Origin: Streptomyces sp. Isolate_45
GTDB taxonomy: Bacteria > Actinomycetota > Actinomycetes > Streptomycetales > Streptomycetaceae
DNA: 64,000 bases
NCBI RefSeq assembly: GCF_024721315.2
Contig: NZ_JANFAK020000002.1
Location: 1-64,000, forward strand
Direction: 5' to 3'
How positions within the stretch are numbered: position 1 is the first letter of the stretch; every line of letters begins with the position of its first letter. Made by a program: the position numbers and the translations under genes. Shown one piece after another: positions 17,553 through 26,050 of the stretch. Below the pieces are notes generated by a model. That model was not told where the DNA came from and did no database searches. It was given only the letters and a program-made list of their open reading frames with translations.

Positions 17553-18554
17553 GTGAACGCCCGTACCGTGACCCTCCTCGACGTCGCCCGCGCCGCCGGA
17601 GTCTCCAAGAGCACCGTTTCCGACGCTCTCCAAGGCTCGGGGCGCGTCGCCGAGGCCACCCGCGACCGGATCCGCGCGGTCGCCGATGAGCTGGGGTACC
17701 GGCCGAACAGCGCCGCCCGCCGCCTGCGCCGGGCCAGCACCGGCGCGATCGGACTCCATCTGCCGCAGACGGCGACCCGCCTCGACTACTACATGAACCT
17801 CGCCTTCGGCGCCGTCGACCGCGCCCAGCAGGAGGGCCTGGACGTGGTCCTGCTCGCCCCCGCCACGGGCCTCCACGGGCCGCTCGCCTCCCGCGTCGAC
17901 GGACTCCTCGTCATGGACCCCGAGGTCGGCGACGCCGCGATCCCCTCACTCCTCGACGCCGGCGTCCCCGTGGTCACCGGCGAGCGCTACCTCGGTCCGG
18001 CCCCGGCCCCCAGCGGCGCCGTCGTCTGTGACAACTCCGCTTCCCTCGTCGCCCTCCTCGACCACGTCCACGGGCGGGGCGCCCGGCGTCCGGCCCTCCT
18101 CGCTCCCGAGGCCACCTCCGCCTGGGCCGAAGCCCTGCGCTCGACGGCCGAGGCGTGGGCCGCCACACACGGCGTACCGGTGGAGGTCCGCACGGTGCCC
18201 TTCGCCGCGACCACGGGGGAGACGGAGGCGGCGACGCGTGCCCTCATCGCCGCGGACCCGGCGATCGACGCCGTGATCTGCGCCCCGGACGGCGCCGCCA
18301 TCGGCGTCCTCCACGCGGCGACCGCCCTCGGCCGCCACGTGGGTCAGGACCTCCTCGTGGCTTCGTGCGTCGACGGATCGGCCGTCCGCGGGGCCCGGCC
18401 GGCCGTGACCGCGGTCGACCTGCGCCCCACCGCCTACGGCCGGGCGTGCGCGGAACTCCTCTGCGACATCCTCGCCGAACGCGCCCCGGCGGACACCGTC
18501 CGCCGCCACGACTGGGTCCTCGAAACCCGCGCCTCCACCCTGTCGAGCGGCTGA
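17553..18554 (+). CDS. LacI family transcriptional regulator
   Basis: 333 residues. N-terminal DNA-binding domain with TLLDVARAAGVSKSTVSDAL and hinge helix RPNSAARRLRR, then a periplasmic-binding-protein-like sensor domain. GTG 17553 gives the canonical short leader before the HTH; an earlier GTG at 17502 overlaps the operator palindrome. Divergent from the nitrilase gene, so it likely regulates that gene and itself in response to a small ligand, possibly a carbamoylated amine or related metabolite. Confidence 0.9.
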   Translation: MNARTVTLLDVARAAGVSKSTVSDALQGSGRVAEATRDRIRAVADELGYRPNSAARRLRRASTGAIGLHLPQTATRLDYYMNLAFGAVDRAQQEGLDVVLLAPATGLHGPLASRVDGLLVMDPEVGDAAIPSLLDAGVPVVTGERYLGPAPAPSGAVVCDNSASLVALLDHVHGRGARRPALLAPEATSAWAEALRSTAEAWAATHGVPVEVRTVPFAATTGETEAATRALIAADPAIDAVICAPDGAAIGVLHAATALGRHVGQDLLVASCVDGSAVRGARPAVTAVDLRPTAYGRACAELLCDILAERAPADTVRRHDWVLETRASTLSSG

Positions 18555-18644
18555 CCACGGATCAGCCGTTGCGCACCGCTCCGGGCTGCGGGAGCCCACC
18601 ACCACCGGTCGCTCCCGCACCCCGGCATTCGATCGGTCCGGGTC

Positions 18645-19133
18645 TCAGACCGCCTGGGGGAGCGGGCGCCGCGCCGGACCGTTGTAGATGCCGAGCGGGC
18701 GGATCAGCGCGTTGTGGGCGAGCTGTTCGGTGATGTGGGCCGTCCAACCGGTGACCCTGCTCATGACGAACAGCGGCGTGAACATGGCCACGTCGAAGCC
18801 CATCAGGTGGTAGGCGAGCGCGGCGGGGTGGTCGAGGTTCGGGTGGATGCCCTTGCGGCCGATCATCGCGTGACGCAGGGCCGCGTGCAGGGCGGCGAGA
18901 GTGGTGGCCCCGGGGTCTCCGGCTCGGGCGACGAGCCGGTCGGTGGCCTCCTGCATGATCGGCACGCGGGAGTCGCCGTGCTTGTGGACCCGGTGGCCGA
19001 ACCCCATGATCCTGCGCTCGTCCGCCAGGGCCCGGTCCAGCCAGTCGGCGGCGTGCTCGGGGTCGCCGATCTCCCGCAGCATGTGCATGACCGCCTCGTT
19101 CGCGCCGCCGTGCAGGGGACCCTTCAGCGCAAA
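18645..19133 (-). pseudogene. Citrate/2-methylcitrate synthase, 3' half
   Basis: Encodes only the C-terminal half of a type II citrate synthase: [15 protein letters not shown], then [19 protein letters not shown] with an active-site His, then AYHLMGFDVAMFTPLFVMSR. Similarity to the family begins exactly at the [11 protein letters not shown] block; the preceding codons in frame belong to the oppositely oriented ScfR fragment. The N-terminal half and the promoter are gone. The length remaining is about 163 codons of a usual 370-390. Style suggests the methylcitrate-cycle enzyme. Confidence 0.85.
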
Positions 19134-19146
19134 ACGACAGTCGGCC

Positions 19147-19551
19147 ACCGACTTCCACTTCTCCCGCCTCGGCGGCACCTGCCCGCTGTGGACCGTCTAC
19201 GAGGCGTTCTCCGCGCCCGGCCGGATCCTGACCCAGGTGGCGGAGATGCCCGACGGGAAGAAGTACTTCTGGATCGCCCGCACCGTGACCCGGGGCGGCC
19301 ACGGCCATCGCGCACGACGGGCCGAGTTCGCCGTCGCGCTGGGCTGCGAGCTCCGCCACGCGTCCCGGCTCGTCTACACCTAAGGCCTCGCGGTGGCCGA
19401 TCCGTCGGCCGCGACGCCCATCGGGCTCGGCTGCAGGATCTGCGAACGCCGGGACTGCGCCCAGCGGGCCAGGCCGCCGGCCGGAGGCCGGCTCGCCGTG
19501 GACCCCGACCGGCAGACCTACGTTCCGTACCCGGTGTTCAAGAGCGGCTGA
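19147..19551 (+). pseudogene. ScfR/RamB-type XRE regulator, 3' fragment
   Basis: Encodes the C-terminal domain of the short-chain fatty acyl-CoA regulator family: [53 protein letters not shown]. An in-frame TAA at 19381 interrupts it, after which similarity resumes (IGLGCRICERRDCAQRA and DPDRQTYVPYPVF) to 19551. The helix-turn-helix half is missing. It abuts, head to head, the truncated citrate synthase gene. Members of this family control methylcitrate and glyoxylate genes, so the two genes were probably a divergent functional pair before deletion. Confidence 0.8.
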
Positions 19552-19718
19552 TCCCCTGCTCCGAGGGCGCCCGCCGAGAACCCGGTGCGCGTCCGGGCCA
19601 CCGTCCGGATCCGGTGATTTCCCGCCTGGTCCGCGACGCCCCGCACCGGCACCCCCGGCGTGCGGGGCCGGGAGGGTAGCCTCGGCCGACCGAACGACGA
19701 AAGCGGGTGGAGGCCCTC

Positions 19719-20936
19719 ATGCGCACGCCCACCGTCCTGATCTCCGGAGCGAGCATCGCCGGCCCGGCGTTGGCCTGGTGGCTGAACGGCTACGGCTGGC
19801 GGACCACCGTCGTGGAGCGCTTCGCAGAGCTACGCGAGGACGGTCAGAACATCGACATCCGCGGCGCCGGCCGCGAGGTCGCCCGCCGCATGGGCATCGA
19901 GGACGCCGTCCGAGCCGCTTCGACCGGCGAGACGGGTACGGAGTTCGTCGACTCGACCGGCACCTCGCTCGCCCGCTTCGCTGCCGGAACATCCGACTCC
20001 GGCGGTGCGACCGCCGAGTTGGAAATCCTCCGGGGTCAGCTCTCCCGCATCATCGTCGAGCGCACCCGCGACCGGACCGAGTACGTCTTCGGCAACCGGA
20101 TCGTGTCCCTCGACGAGGGCGAGGGCGACGACGGCGTAACGGTCACCTTCGCCGACGGCGCGATCCGCAGGTTCGACATCGTCGTCATCGCCGAAGGCCT
20201 GCGCTCCCGGACCCGGTCCCTGGTCTTCCCGCGCGTCGACGCGGTGCGCGAACTCGGCTTCTACGTCGCCTACCTCACCCTCGCCCGCACCGACGACGAC
20301 ACCGACCTGTGGCGTTGGCACAGCGCCGGTCGCGGCCGCAGCATCACCCTGCGACCGGACAACCTCGGCACCGTCCGGGCCACGCTCGCCTTCCTGTCGG
20401 ACGTCCGGGGCCTCGACGAGCTCGACCGCGACGGCCAGACCACGGTCCTGCGCCGCACCTTCGCCGACGTCGGCTGGGCCGCGCCCCGCGTGCTCGCCGC
20501 CCTCGACGACGCCCCGCTCTATTTCGACGCCGTGGGTCAGGCCCGTATGCCGTCCTGGTCCTCCGGGCGGGTGGCGCTGCTCGGGGACACGGCGTACTGC
20601 GCCTCGCCGATCAGCGGGATGAGTACGAGCCTGGCACTGACGGGCGCCTACGTCCTCGCGGGCGAACTCGCGACCCGTCCGCACCGCACGGCCTTCGCCC
20701 GCTATGAGGAGGTCATGCGTCCGTACGTGGACCGGGCGCAGAAACTCCCTCCCGGCGCACCGCGCATCGCCAACCCGCGCAGCCGTACCGGGCTCGCCGC
20801 CATGAACACCGTCCTGAGGATCGCCGGCACTCCCGCCGCCGCACGCCTGGGGGGTCTGGCGTCGAGGTTCTTCACCCCGCCGGCCGACGCGATCGACCTG
20901 CCGGACTACCCGCCCGCGCTCGCCCCGTCGCCGTGA
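19719..20936 (+). CDS. FAD-dependent monooxygenase (PHBH/UbiH-type)
   Basis: 405 residues, group A flavoprotein monooxygenase. ADP-binding fold VLISGASIAGPALAWWL (residues 6-22), the IDIRGAG segment, a middle DIVVIAEGLRSRTR motif for FAD/NAD(P)H, and the GD motif VALLGDTAYCASPISG near residue 290. Such enzymes hydroxylate aromatic or polyketide-like substrates and related family members inactivate tetracycline or rifamycin. ATG 19719 has GTGGAGG five bases upstream. Convergent with the NmrA-like gene; substrate unknown. Confidence 0.9.
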   Translation: MRTPTVLISGASIAGPALAWWLNGYGWRTTVVERFAELREDGQNIDIRGAGREVARRMGIEDAVRAASTGETGTEFVDSTGTSLARFAAGTSDSGGATAELEILRGQLSRIIVERTRDRTEYVFGNRIVSLDEGEGDDGVTVTFADGAIRRFDIVVIAEGLRSRTRSLVFPRVDAVRELGFYVAYLTLARTDDDTDLWRWHSAGRGRSITLRPDNLGTVRATLAFLSDVRGLDELDRDGQTTVLRRTFADVGWAAPRVLAALDDAPLYFDAVGQARMPSWSSGRVALLGDTAYCASPISGMSTSLALTGAYVLAGELATRPHRTAFARYEEVMRPYVDRAQKLPPGAPRIANPRSRTGLAAMNTVLRIAGTPAAARLGGLASRFFTPPADAIDLPDYPPALAPSP

Positions 20937-20940
20937 CCGA

Positions 20941-20958
20941 CCGGCCCCGAAGGGCCGG
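20941..20958 (+). terminator. Hairpin terminator of the FAD monooxygenase gene
   Basis: Perfect 7-bp arms CCGGCCC/GGGCCGG with a 4-nt loop, starting 5 bp after the stop. Confidence 0.7.
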
Positions 20959-21252
20959 CACGGGAGCGGCGGTCCGCTCGCCCACCGGACCGCCGCCGGG
21001 CGTTCCCGGGCCGGGCCGAGGCGGCCCGGAGCTCCTGGGCGGCGCTCGCATCGCGGCCGAACCCGCCCAGGTATTCCACGCCGCGGGCGGCCGCATCGGC
21101 GTGGGCGAGCACGAGGGGGAGGGGCGGACGAGGGCACGCTCCGGTCCGAGCGGGACGCGCCGTCGCACCGCCCCCGGCCGCCCCACCCGCTACGGCGTCC
21201 CGCGCGGGCGGTGGCGCACCACCTGCGGCAACCCGGCCGGCGCCGAACCCGG
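20959..21252. other. Convergent intergenic region, possible gene remnant
   Basis: No gene supported. On the minus strand a frame near 20990-21140 reads protein-like (LAHADAAARGVEYLGGFGRD) without start or recognised family; it may be the tail of a lost gene. Confidence 0.35.
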
Positions 21253-22164
21253 TCAGCGGCTCCCCGTCGTCCTCCTCCGGTCCGGGTCGGGACCGTCCTC
21301 CCGACGGAAACGGTCCCGGTTTTCGGCGAGGAAGGCGTCGAGGCCGCGGGGCGGGCGGCCGAGGATGTCGGCGACGGTGGTGGTGGGGGTTTCGGGTCGG
21401 GCAACGGCCAGCCGCTGGATCTCCGTCACGTGCTCGGCGAGCCATCCGGGCATGCGGGCGCGGTGCACGAGATGGTCGCGCAGCTCGTCGGGGGAGAGGT
21501 CGACGTAGCGGATCGGACGGCCGGTCAGGAGGCTCAGCCGTCGCGCGATGTCCGGGTAGGAGACGGCTTCGGACCCGGTCAGGGTGTGGACGCCGCCTGC
21601 GATCTCGGGCCGGGTGAGGGCCGCCGCGGCGACATCGGCTATGTCGCGGCAGTCGATGTGGTTGCAGGGGGCGTCGCCGGTCGTTCCGAGGATGAGCCCC
21701 TGTCCGACGGTCGGAGCCAGGCGCAGGAGGTTCTGCATGAACGCGTAGGGGCGCAGGATGGTGTGGGGGAGGCCGCCGGCCCGCAGGTGTTCCTCGACGG
21801 CGTGGTGTCCACGTGAGACGGCCACGGGAGAGTCCGGTTCGGCGGCGGGTGCGGAAACCTTGACGATGTGTCGGATACCGGTGTCGGCGGCGATGTCGAT
21901 GACACGCGATTCGAGTTCGACCTGTTCCGGGCCGTTGGCCATGGCGAGGAAGAGCTGGTCCGCGCCCTTGAACGCGGTGCGCAGGGAGTGGGGCTCGGTG
22001 GCGTCGGCGTAATGGACCTCGACGGGCGGCAGGTGAGCGCCGGTCAGGCCGGGGACGGGCCGGTGCGGGTTCCGGGTCAGTGCGCGGACGGGAATGCCGA
22101 GCGCGAGGAGGCTGCGGAGCAGGGCGTTGCCCGTGGCTCCGGTCGCTCCCATGACGACGATCAT
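21253..22164 (-). CDS. NmrA-like NAD(P)-binding oxidoreductase
   Basis: 303 residues, atypical short-chain dehydrogenase. The dinucleotide fold is GATGATGNALLRSLL at the start, followed by LTRNPHRP, ADQLFLAM, and HIDCRDIADVAAAAL, which are the marks of the NmrA/quinone oxidoreductase group. The catalytic YxxxK of classical SDRs is absent, so it may be a redox sensor or act on quinones. ATG 22164 was chosen because it directly precedes the Rossmann strand; a 35-residue Pro-rich upstream extension is unlikely. Downstream of a small membrane protein gene on the same strand. Confidence 0.88.
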   Translation of the reverse strand: MIVVMGATGATGNALLRSLLALGIPVRALTRNPHRPVPGLTGAHLPPVEVHYADATEPHSLRTAFKGADQLFLAMANGPEQVELESRVIDIAADTGIRHIVKVSAPAAEPDSPVAVSRGHHAVEEHLRAGGLPHTILRPYAFMQNLLRLAPTVGQGLILGTTGDAPCNHIDCRDIADVAAAALTRPEIAGGVHTLTGSEAVSYPDIARRLSLLTGRPIRYVDLSPDELRDHLVHRARMPGWLAEHVTEIQRLAVARPETPTTTVADILGRPPRGLDAFLAENRDRFRREDGPDPDRRRTTGSR

Positions 22165-22317
22165 CGTGTACTCGTTCCTTGATGGGGTCCCGGCGGCGGG
22201 CGCTGCCGGAGTGGACTCGGTCGGGGGCGGGTTCGCGGGGGCCCGGGGTTCGAGATCGTCGGGTTCCACGGCGGGGGCGACCCGGGGCGAGCCTGTGGTC
22301 CCGGGGTGGTGCGGGCC

Positions 22318-22809
22318 CTAGGTCAGGGAAGCCGCCGCTGTGCCGCGCCAGCGCAGGGTGACGATGGTGGTGGCGAGGGCCGCGGAGACCGGTAGGTCGA
22401 CGCGCAGGCGCTCCAGCCACGGGGCGGCGGGGACAGCTGTGTGGGCGGGCAGCCACTCGGCGGTGAACCAGCCCAGGGCGCCCGCCGTCCCAACAGTCGC
22501 GATGACGAGCACGGCGGTCAGGACACCGCGCGGCACGGTGGTGGTCCACCGCCGCGGCCGTCCGCCGCGCCGCAGCCAGGTGCCGATCAGGAACGCCACC
22601 ACGGCGGAGGTCCCGGCGATGGAGGTGCAGGCGGCCACGGCCAGGTCCCGCTGCCCTGTGATGACCCCGGCGGTACCGGCCGTCAACGCCGGGGCGGCGT
22701 AGGCGGTCAACACCTCGCGCCACAGGGCGAAGGGGCGGGCGGGGCGGGGCGGTCGGGGCGGTCGGGAGTCGGCCCGGTTTCGGCCGGTCCGGGATTTCGC
22801 TGGGTGCAT
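22318..22809 (-). CDS. Small multi-helix membrane protein
   Basis: 163 residues with four predicted membrane segments (roughly 38-56, 60-79, 97-119, 130-150) after a basic, Pro-rich N-terminus. GAAGGACAGC directly before ATG 22809 makes this the likely start; an in-frame start at 22905 lacks such a site. No known domain. The stop is 153 bp from the NmrA-like start and both may form a transcription unit under the MarR regulator whose candidate operator lies at 22919. Confidence 0.72.
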   Translation of the reverse strand: MHPAKSRTGRNRADSRPPRPPRPARPFALWREVLTAYAAPALTAGTAGVITGQRDLAVAACTSIAGTSAVVAFLIGTWLRRGGRPRRWTTTVPRGVLTAVLVIATVGTAGALGWFTAEWLPAHTAVPAAPWLERLRVDLPVSAALATTIVTLRWRGTAAASLT

Positions 22810-22918
22810 GCTGTCCTTCTTCTCGTTCTCGTCCCCGCCTTCCCGAGAGCGCGAGCGCGGGGGCGGGGAAGCGGAGGGGAGGGCCGGCCGGATCGGCGGA
22901 TTCATTCCGTCGAAGTGA

Positions 22919-22930
22919 TTAGGTGCCTAA
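22919..22930. promoter_or_regulatory. Candidate MarR operator 1
   Basis: TTAGGTGCCTAA, a 5-2-5 palindrome in an AT-rich island upstream of the membrane protein gene. The right part (GGTG-CTAACTATT with one variable base) recurs upstream of the MarR gene at 23517. Confidence 0.6.
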
Positions 22931-22941
22931 CTATTGGGTCG

Positions 22942-22968
22942 AAAAAAACCCCGCCGGGAGGTCGGGGC
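22942..22968 (-). terminator. Rho-independent terminator of the MarR gene
   Basis: Read on the minus strand: CCCCG stem, loop, CGGGG stem and seven T residues, 20 bp after the MarR stop. A T-tailed terminator is uncommon in this kind of genome. Confidence 0.8.
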
Positions 22969-22986
22969 CGGTCGGCCCCGATCGCC

Positions 22987-23505
22987 TCAGTCGGCGACCA
23001 GAGCCTCGCTGCCGCGCACGACACGGGCGAGCAGTTCCAGGAACACGGTGCGCTCCTCGACGGAAAGTCCGCTCACCATCGCCTCAAGCCGCCCGAAATG
23101 CTCGGCGGCCATGTCACGCAGCCGCTGCGCCCCCCGCGCGGTCAGGACGGCCACCGTTCCGCGACCGTCCTCCGTGGACGGCCGGCGGGCGATCAGCCCC
23201 TCGCGCTCAAGGCCGTCCAGCAAGCCGGTGACCGTGGCCCTGGTGACTCCGAGATCGGCTGCGAGGCTCGACGGGGACTTCTCCCCGCCGTGGTCTTCGA
23301 GGTCGGCGAGCAGGCGGTAGCGGCCGGTCGACAGTCCGAACCTGGCGAAGTGCGTCTCGGCCGCCCGACCGACCCGCGCACCGGCCGAGATCAGCCGCAC
23401 CGCGACCAGTACTGCCTGCGGGTCGGCCCGCAGTCCGTAGTGCTCGACCTGCCGCCTGGCCTGCTCCAGCGTGGGCGCCTCGTCGGCGTCGCCGTTCCTC
23501 GTCAT
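22987..23505 (-). CDS. MarR family transcriptional regulator
   Basis: 172 residues, winged helix protein: GRYRLLADLEDHGGEKSPSS, the recognition region LGVTRATVTGLLDGLEREGL, and the wing DGRGTVAVLTARG. ATG 23505 is taken because the upstream frame runs through the operator-like sequence; there is no evident ribosome site, so the transcript may be leaderless. Shares a candidate operator half-site with the upstream region of the next minus-strand gene, suggesting it represses itself and the membrane protein / NmrA-like genes. Confidence 0.9.
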   Translation of the reverse strand: MTRNGDADEAPTLEQARRQVEHYGLRADPQAVLVAVRLISAGARVGRAAETHFARFGLSTGRYRLLADLEDHGGEKSPSSLAADLGVTRATVTGLLDGLEREGLIARRPSTEDGRGTVAVLTARGAQRLRDMAAEHFGRLEAMVSGLSVEERTVFLELLARVVRGSEALVAD

Positions 23506-23514
23506 GGAAGTAAT

Positions 23515-23530
23515 ATGGTGGCTAACTATT
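23515..23530. promoter_or_regulatory. Candidate MarR operator 2
   Basis: TATGGTGGCTAACTATT-like site 10 bp before the MarR ATG, sharing GGTG(N)CTAACTATT with the site at 22919. Matches autoregulation. Confidence 0.55.
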
Positions 23531-23660
23531 CGACCTGTCAAGTGTCGCCGCACAGCGAGGCGTTCACGCCCATGAGGAAGAGCGCGAGCGCGCGCACCTC
23601 GGCCATTACTGAAACGCCCATACTCCGCCCAGGAGGTGGATCAGGGACGAGCAGGGCCGT

Positions 23661-24343
23661 TTACGAATCGAGCACGTCAACGACCCTCGGGACCGCGCTC
23701 GTTGCGACCTCCGTCCGGTCGGCGAGGTGTTGCACAAGAGACGCTCGGACCGACTCCCGCCGGCCGCGCGGCGGGGCCCGGTCGCCGTCGCCGGTGCCGG
23801 TCTCCTCCGGGGGCTGCCAGGGCAGGGTCAGGTCGAAGCCGTCGACCACCTTGCCGGGTACGTCGTGCGCGGAGGCGGCGCCCTTGGCGCCCTGCTTGGG
23901 ACCCTCGTTGACCTGCATCATCAGACGGTCGCGGCGGAAGACGAAGCCCCGTTCCAGGTGCCGGCCTCACCCTCCCAATCGATGGTCCACCTCCCGTTCG
24001 CCTCCTCTTGGCCCTGCACGGTCGCCCGGCCCCGAAGGACCTGGCCGCCGGGCCCGGTGGGCCGGATGCTCCAGGTGCCCGTGAGGAATGCCTCCACGGA
24101 ACGCTCGATCACGCCCTGCCCACCGGAGGACTTCGAAGGTGCGGTCTGGGCGGGGGGAGAGGAGCTCGGGACTCCTGTCGAGGGCGTGTCGGCCGGGGGT
24201 GGGGTCGCGGAGGCCGGTGTCGCCGGCTTGTCCTTGCCCGTACACGCCGCCAGGAACGCCGCGCCGGCCCCGATCGCCAGGTAGCGCAATGCGGTACGCC
24301 GGCCGACGGTCTGCGCGGCCGTACGTATGACGCCGATGGTCAT
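23661..24343 (-). pseudogene. TAT-type lipoprotein gene split by a frameshift
   Basis: The first frame (24343 to 23921) encodes a twin-arginine lipoprotein signal (GRRTALRYLAIGAG, then lipobox LAAC at about residue 34) and a secreted domain with LTGTWSIRPTGPGGQVLRG and GRWTIDWEGEAGTWNG. Right after AGTWNG the frame drifts to an early stop, whereas the -1 frame continues as FVFRRDRLMMQVNEGP and VDGFDLTLPW to 23661. A one-base loss in the GGGGC run at 23946-23950 explains this. Either a recent pseudogene or a base-call error. No enzyme motif is seen; the domain looks like a small beta-barrel binding protein. Confidence 0.65.
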
Positions 24344-24420
24344 GTGATCCCCCGTGCAACACAGTTGGACAACCGGCGTGACTCCACGAGGGCTACGGGC
24401 GCGCTTGGCGACAGCCGAAT

Positions 24421-24442
24421 CCGCCGGAGTTGCCTCCGGCGG
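24421..24442 (-). terminator. Hairpin between secreted protein and lipoprotein genes
   Basis: Perfect 9-bp arms CCGCCGGAG/CTCCGGCGG with a 4-nt loop, about 100 bp after the stop of the secreted protein gene. Confidence 0.6.
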
Positions 24443-24541
24443 CGGACGCCGGCCGTCATCCTGCGGGGCGTCCGTGCGCGCCTCAGGCGGCGTCGGGTGC
24501 TGTGACCGGAAAGGTCCCGGCGAACCCTCCCGGCGACAGCG

Positions 24542-24985
24542 TTAGCTCGCCGAGGGTGCCGAAGTCTTGAAGTCCTCGGGGTTCAGGACGGGAGCTGGAA
24601 CGATCTTGAACGAGCGGAGGGGGAGGCCGATGATGACCTTGCCGGGTTCCATGGGCGTCCGGTCACGCGGAGCACCCGCGCACGCGTCGGCTTCGTAGAT
24701 GAACACCGACGTGTTGGTGTGGTTGGACACAGAACGGAAGTAGCTGCCCTCCGGGGCTTCGGGGAAGACTTCTTTGACCGTGTAGCAGTGTCCGTCCGTG
24801 GGGCTCTGGACGAGCTTGCGGGGGGCGCCGATGATGGGCCCCTCCTTGCCCGGTTCACCCAGGACGACCTGAACGTCGCCGACGGCTGCCGAGGCCGAGG
24901 TCGGCAGGGCCACCACAAGCATCAGAGCTGTCGTTCCCGCCGAGACGAGGAGTCCGGTCCGGCGAGCGATCCGTTGACTGCGCAT
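24542..24985 (-). CDS. Small secreted protein of unknown function
   Basis: 147 residues. Basic start and hydrophobic core (about 10-30) with cleavage predicted after SASA, giving a mature protein of about 112 residues beginning AVGDVQVVLG. It has two cysteines (GHCYTVKE and ADACAG) that could form one disulfide. The internal block VSNHTNTSVFIYEADACAG recalls Streptomyces proteins of unknown function that form beta-sandwich folds. ATG 24985 has a GGAGG site upstream; the in-frame start at 25009 does not. Confidence 0.82.
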   Translation of the reverse strand: MRSQRIARRTGLLVSAGTTALMLVVALPTSASAAVGDVQVVLGEPGKEGPIIGAPRKLVQSPTDGHCYTVKEVFPEAPEGSYFRSVSNHTNTSVFIYEADACAGAPRDRTPMEPGKVIIGLPLRSFKIVPAPVLNPEDFKTSAPSAS

Positions 24986-26050
24986 GGAACCTCCAGGGCG
25001 CCGCGTCATCCGGGGGTGTGGTCAGGAGGCGCCCACCTCGGCCCAGTATCCCCTCGAAGCGGTAGCGGCGCAGCGCGGCCGAGGCTCGGGATCCACCACC
25101 GTCAACGCGCGGGTCCAGAGGCCGGCTCGGGCGCGGAACGGCGATCGTGGGGCGGACGCAGGCGGACGCGGGCGGACGTACGGCGACGTACTCCCATGCG
25201 GCGACCGCGGCTGAAGGAGAGAGCCGCCCGAGCGATTCGGGCGGGGGAGACCGTGCACCAGCACCAGCGGCATCGACATCGACATCGGCCGGCTTCCCGT
25301 GCGCCGGGGTGGGGCGGCGTCGTCCGGCTCCGATCGCGTCCGCGCGAGGCGTTGGACGGGCAGCTTGCCTCACGGGGACACCAGGGTCTAATCTCGTCAC
25401 CATGACGATAACGGCGCATCGATCTTCGCGCCCCCATCACACCGGTCCCCAGGGGCCTCGATCCGGCGCCGCGCGCACGGCCGCGAGGCCTTCTGGACAC
25501 CGCCAACGCGCTGCGGGTGGTCTACGGGTAACTGGGCATTCAGGAGGCGGAGTTGATGGCAATGGAGGAAGCCACCACCGGCGGCGTCGGGCCCCCGCCG
25601 ATCTGACGCTTCCTGCCCGAACCCGCCGTCGAAGCGGCGGAAAGCGTCTCAGTGTCGTGGCATTACCTGGCCCGTGTTCGATGTGAGGGGCACCTGAGCC
25701 ACAACGCTCGGGCGTCCGCGGCGTCGTGGTGCGGTCGTGGCCATGGGCTCCCTCGGAGGAGCGCCCGCGCGGCCCTGGGCGTCGGGCACGACGAGCCTCG
25801 CTGCCGTGACGTCACAACGTGCGAGGCAGGCTGCATCAGTCGAACCGGAACGCCGCGAGCTTCCATGGTTCGTATGAGCACCTCTCCGCGCTACGCCTTC
25901 ACAGAACTGTCGTCGTCGACGCGCCGCACCCTGGTTCAACGCATCCGGATTCGCGGATTCGCGCGGTTTGGCCGTCCACGAAAACTTCAGGTGTCGCAAT
26001 CAGAGTCACGCGATACTGCTCCCGAAATTCCCTCCCGCTAGGAACGTCTC
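24986..26050. other. Gene-poor stretch leading into the AT-richer island
   Basis: About 1 kb without a gene that can be supported. A plus-strand frame near 25485-25605 reads LLDTANALRVVYG, a stop, then LGIQEAELMAMEEATTGG, which looks like a decayed coding remnant. From about 25870 the GC content falls gradually, marking the left edge of the NAD-gene island. No terminal repeats or tRNA were found at the edge. Confidence 0.5.

Noticed and set aside
20990..21140. Protein-like minus-strand stretch after the NmrA-like gene
   Set aside because: No start, no family; may be a remnant but cannot be supported as a gene.
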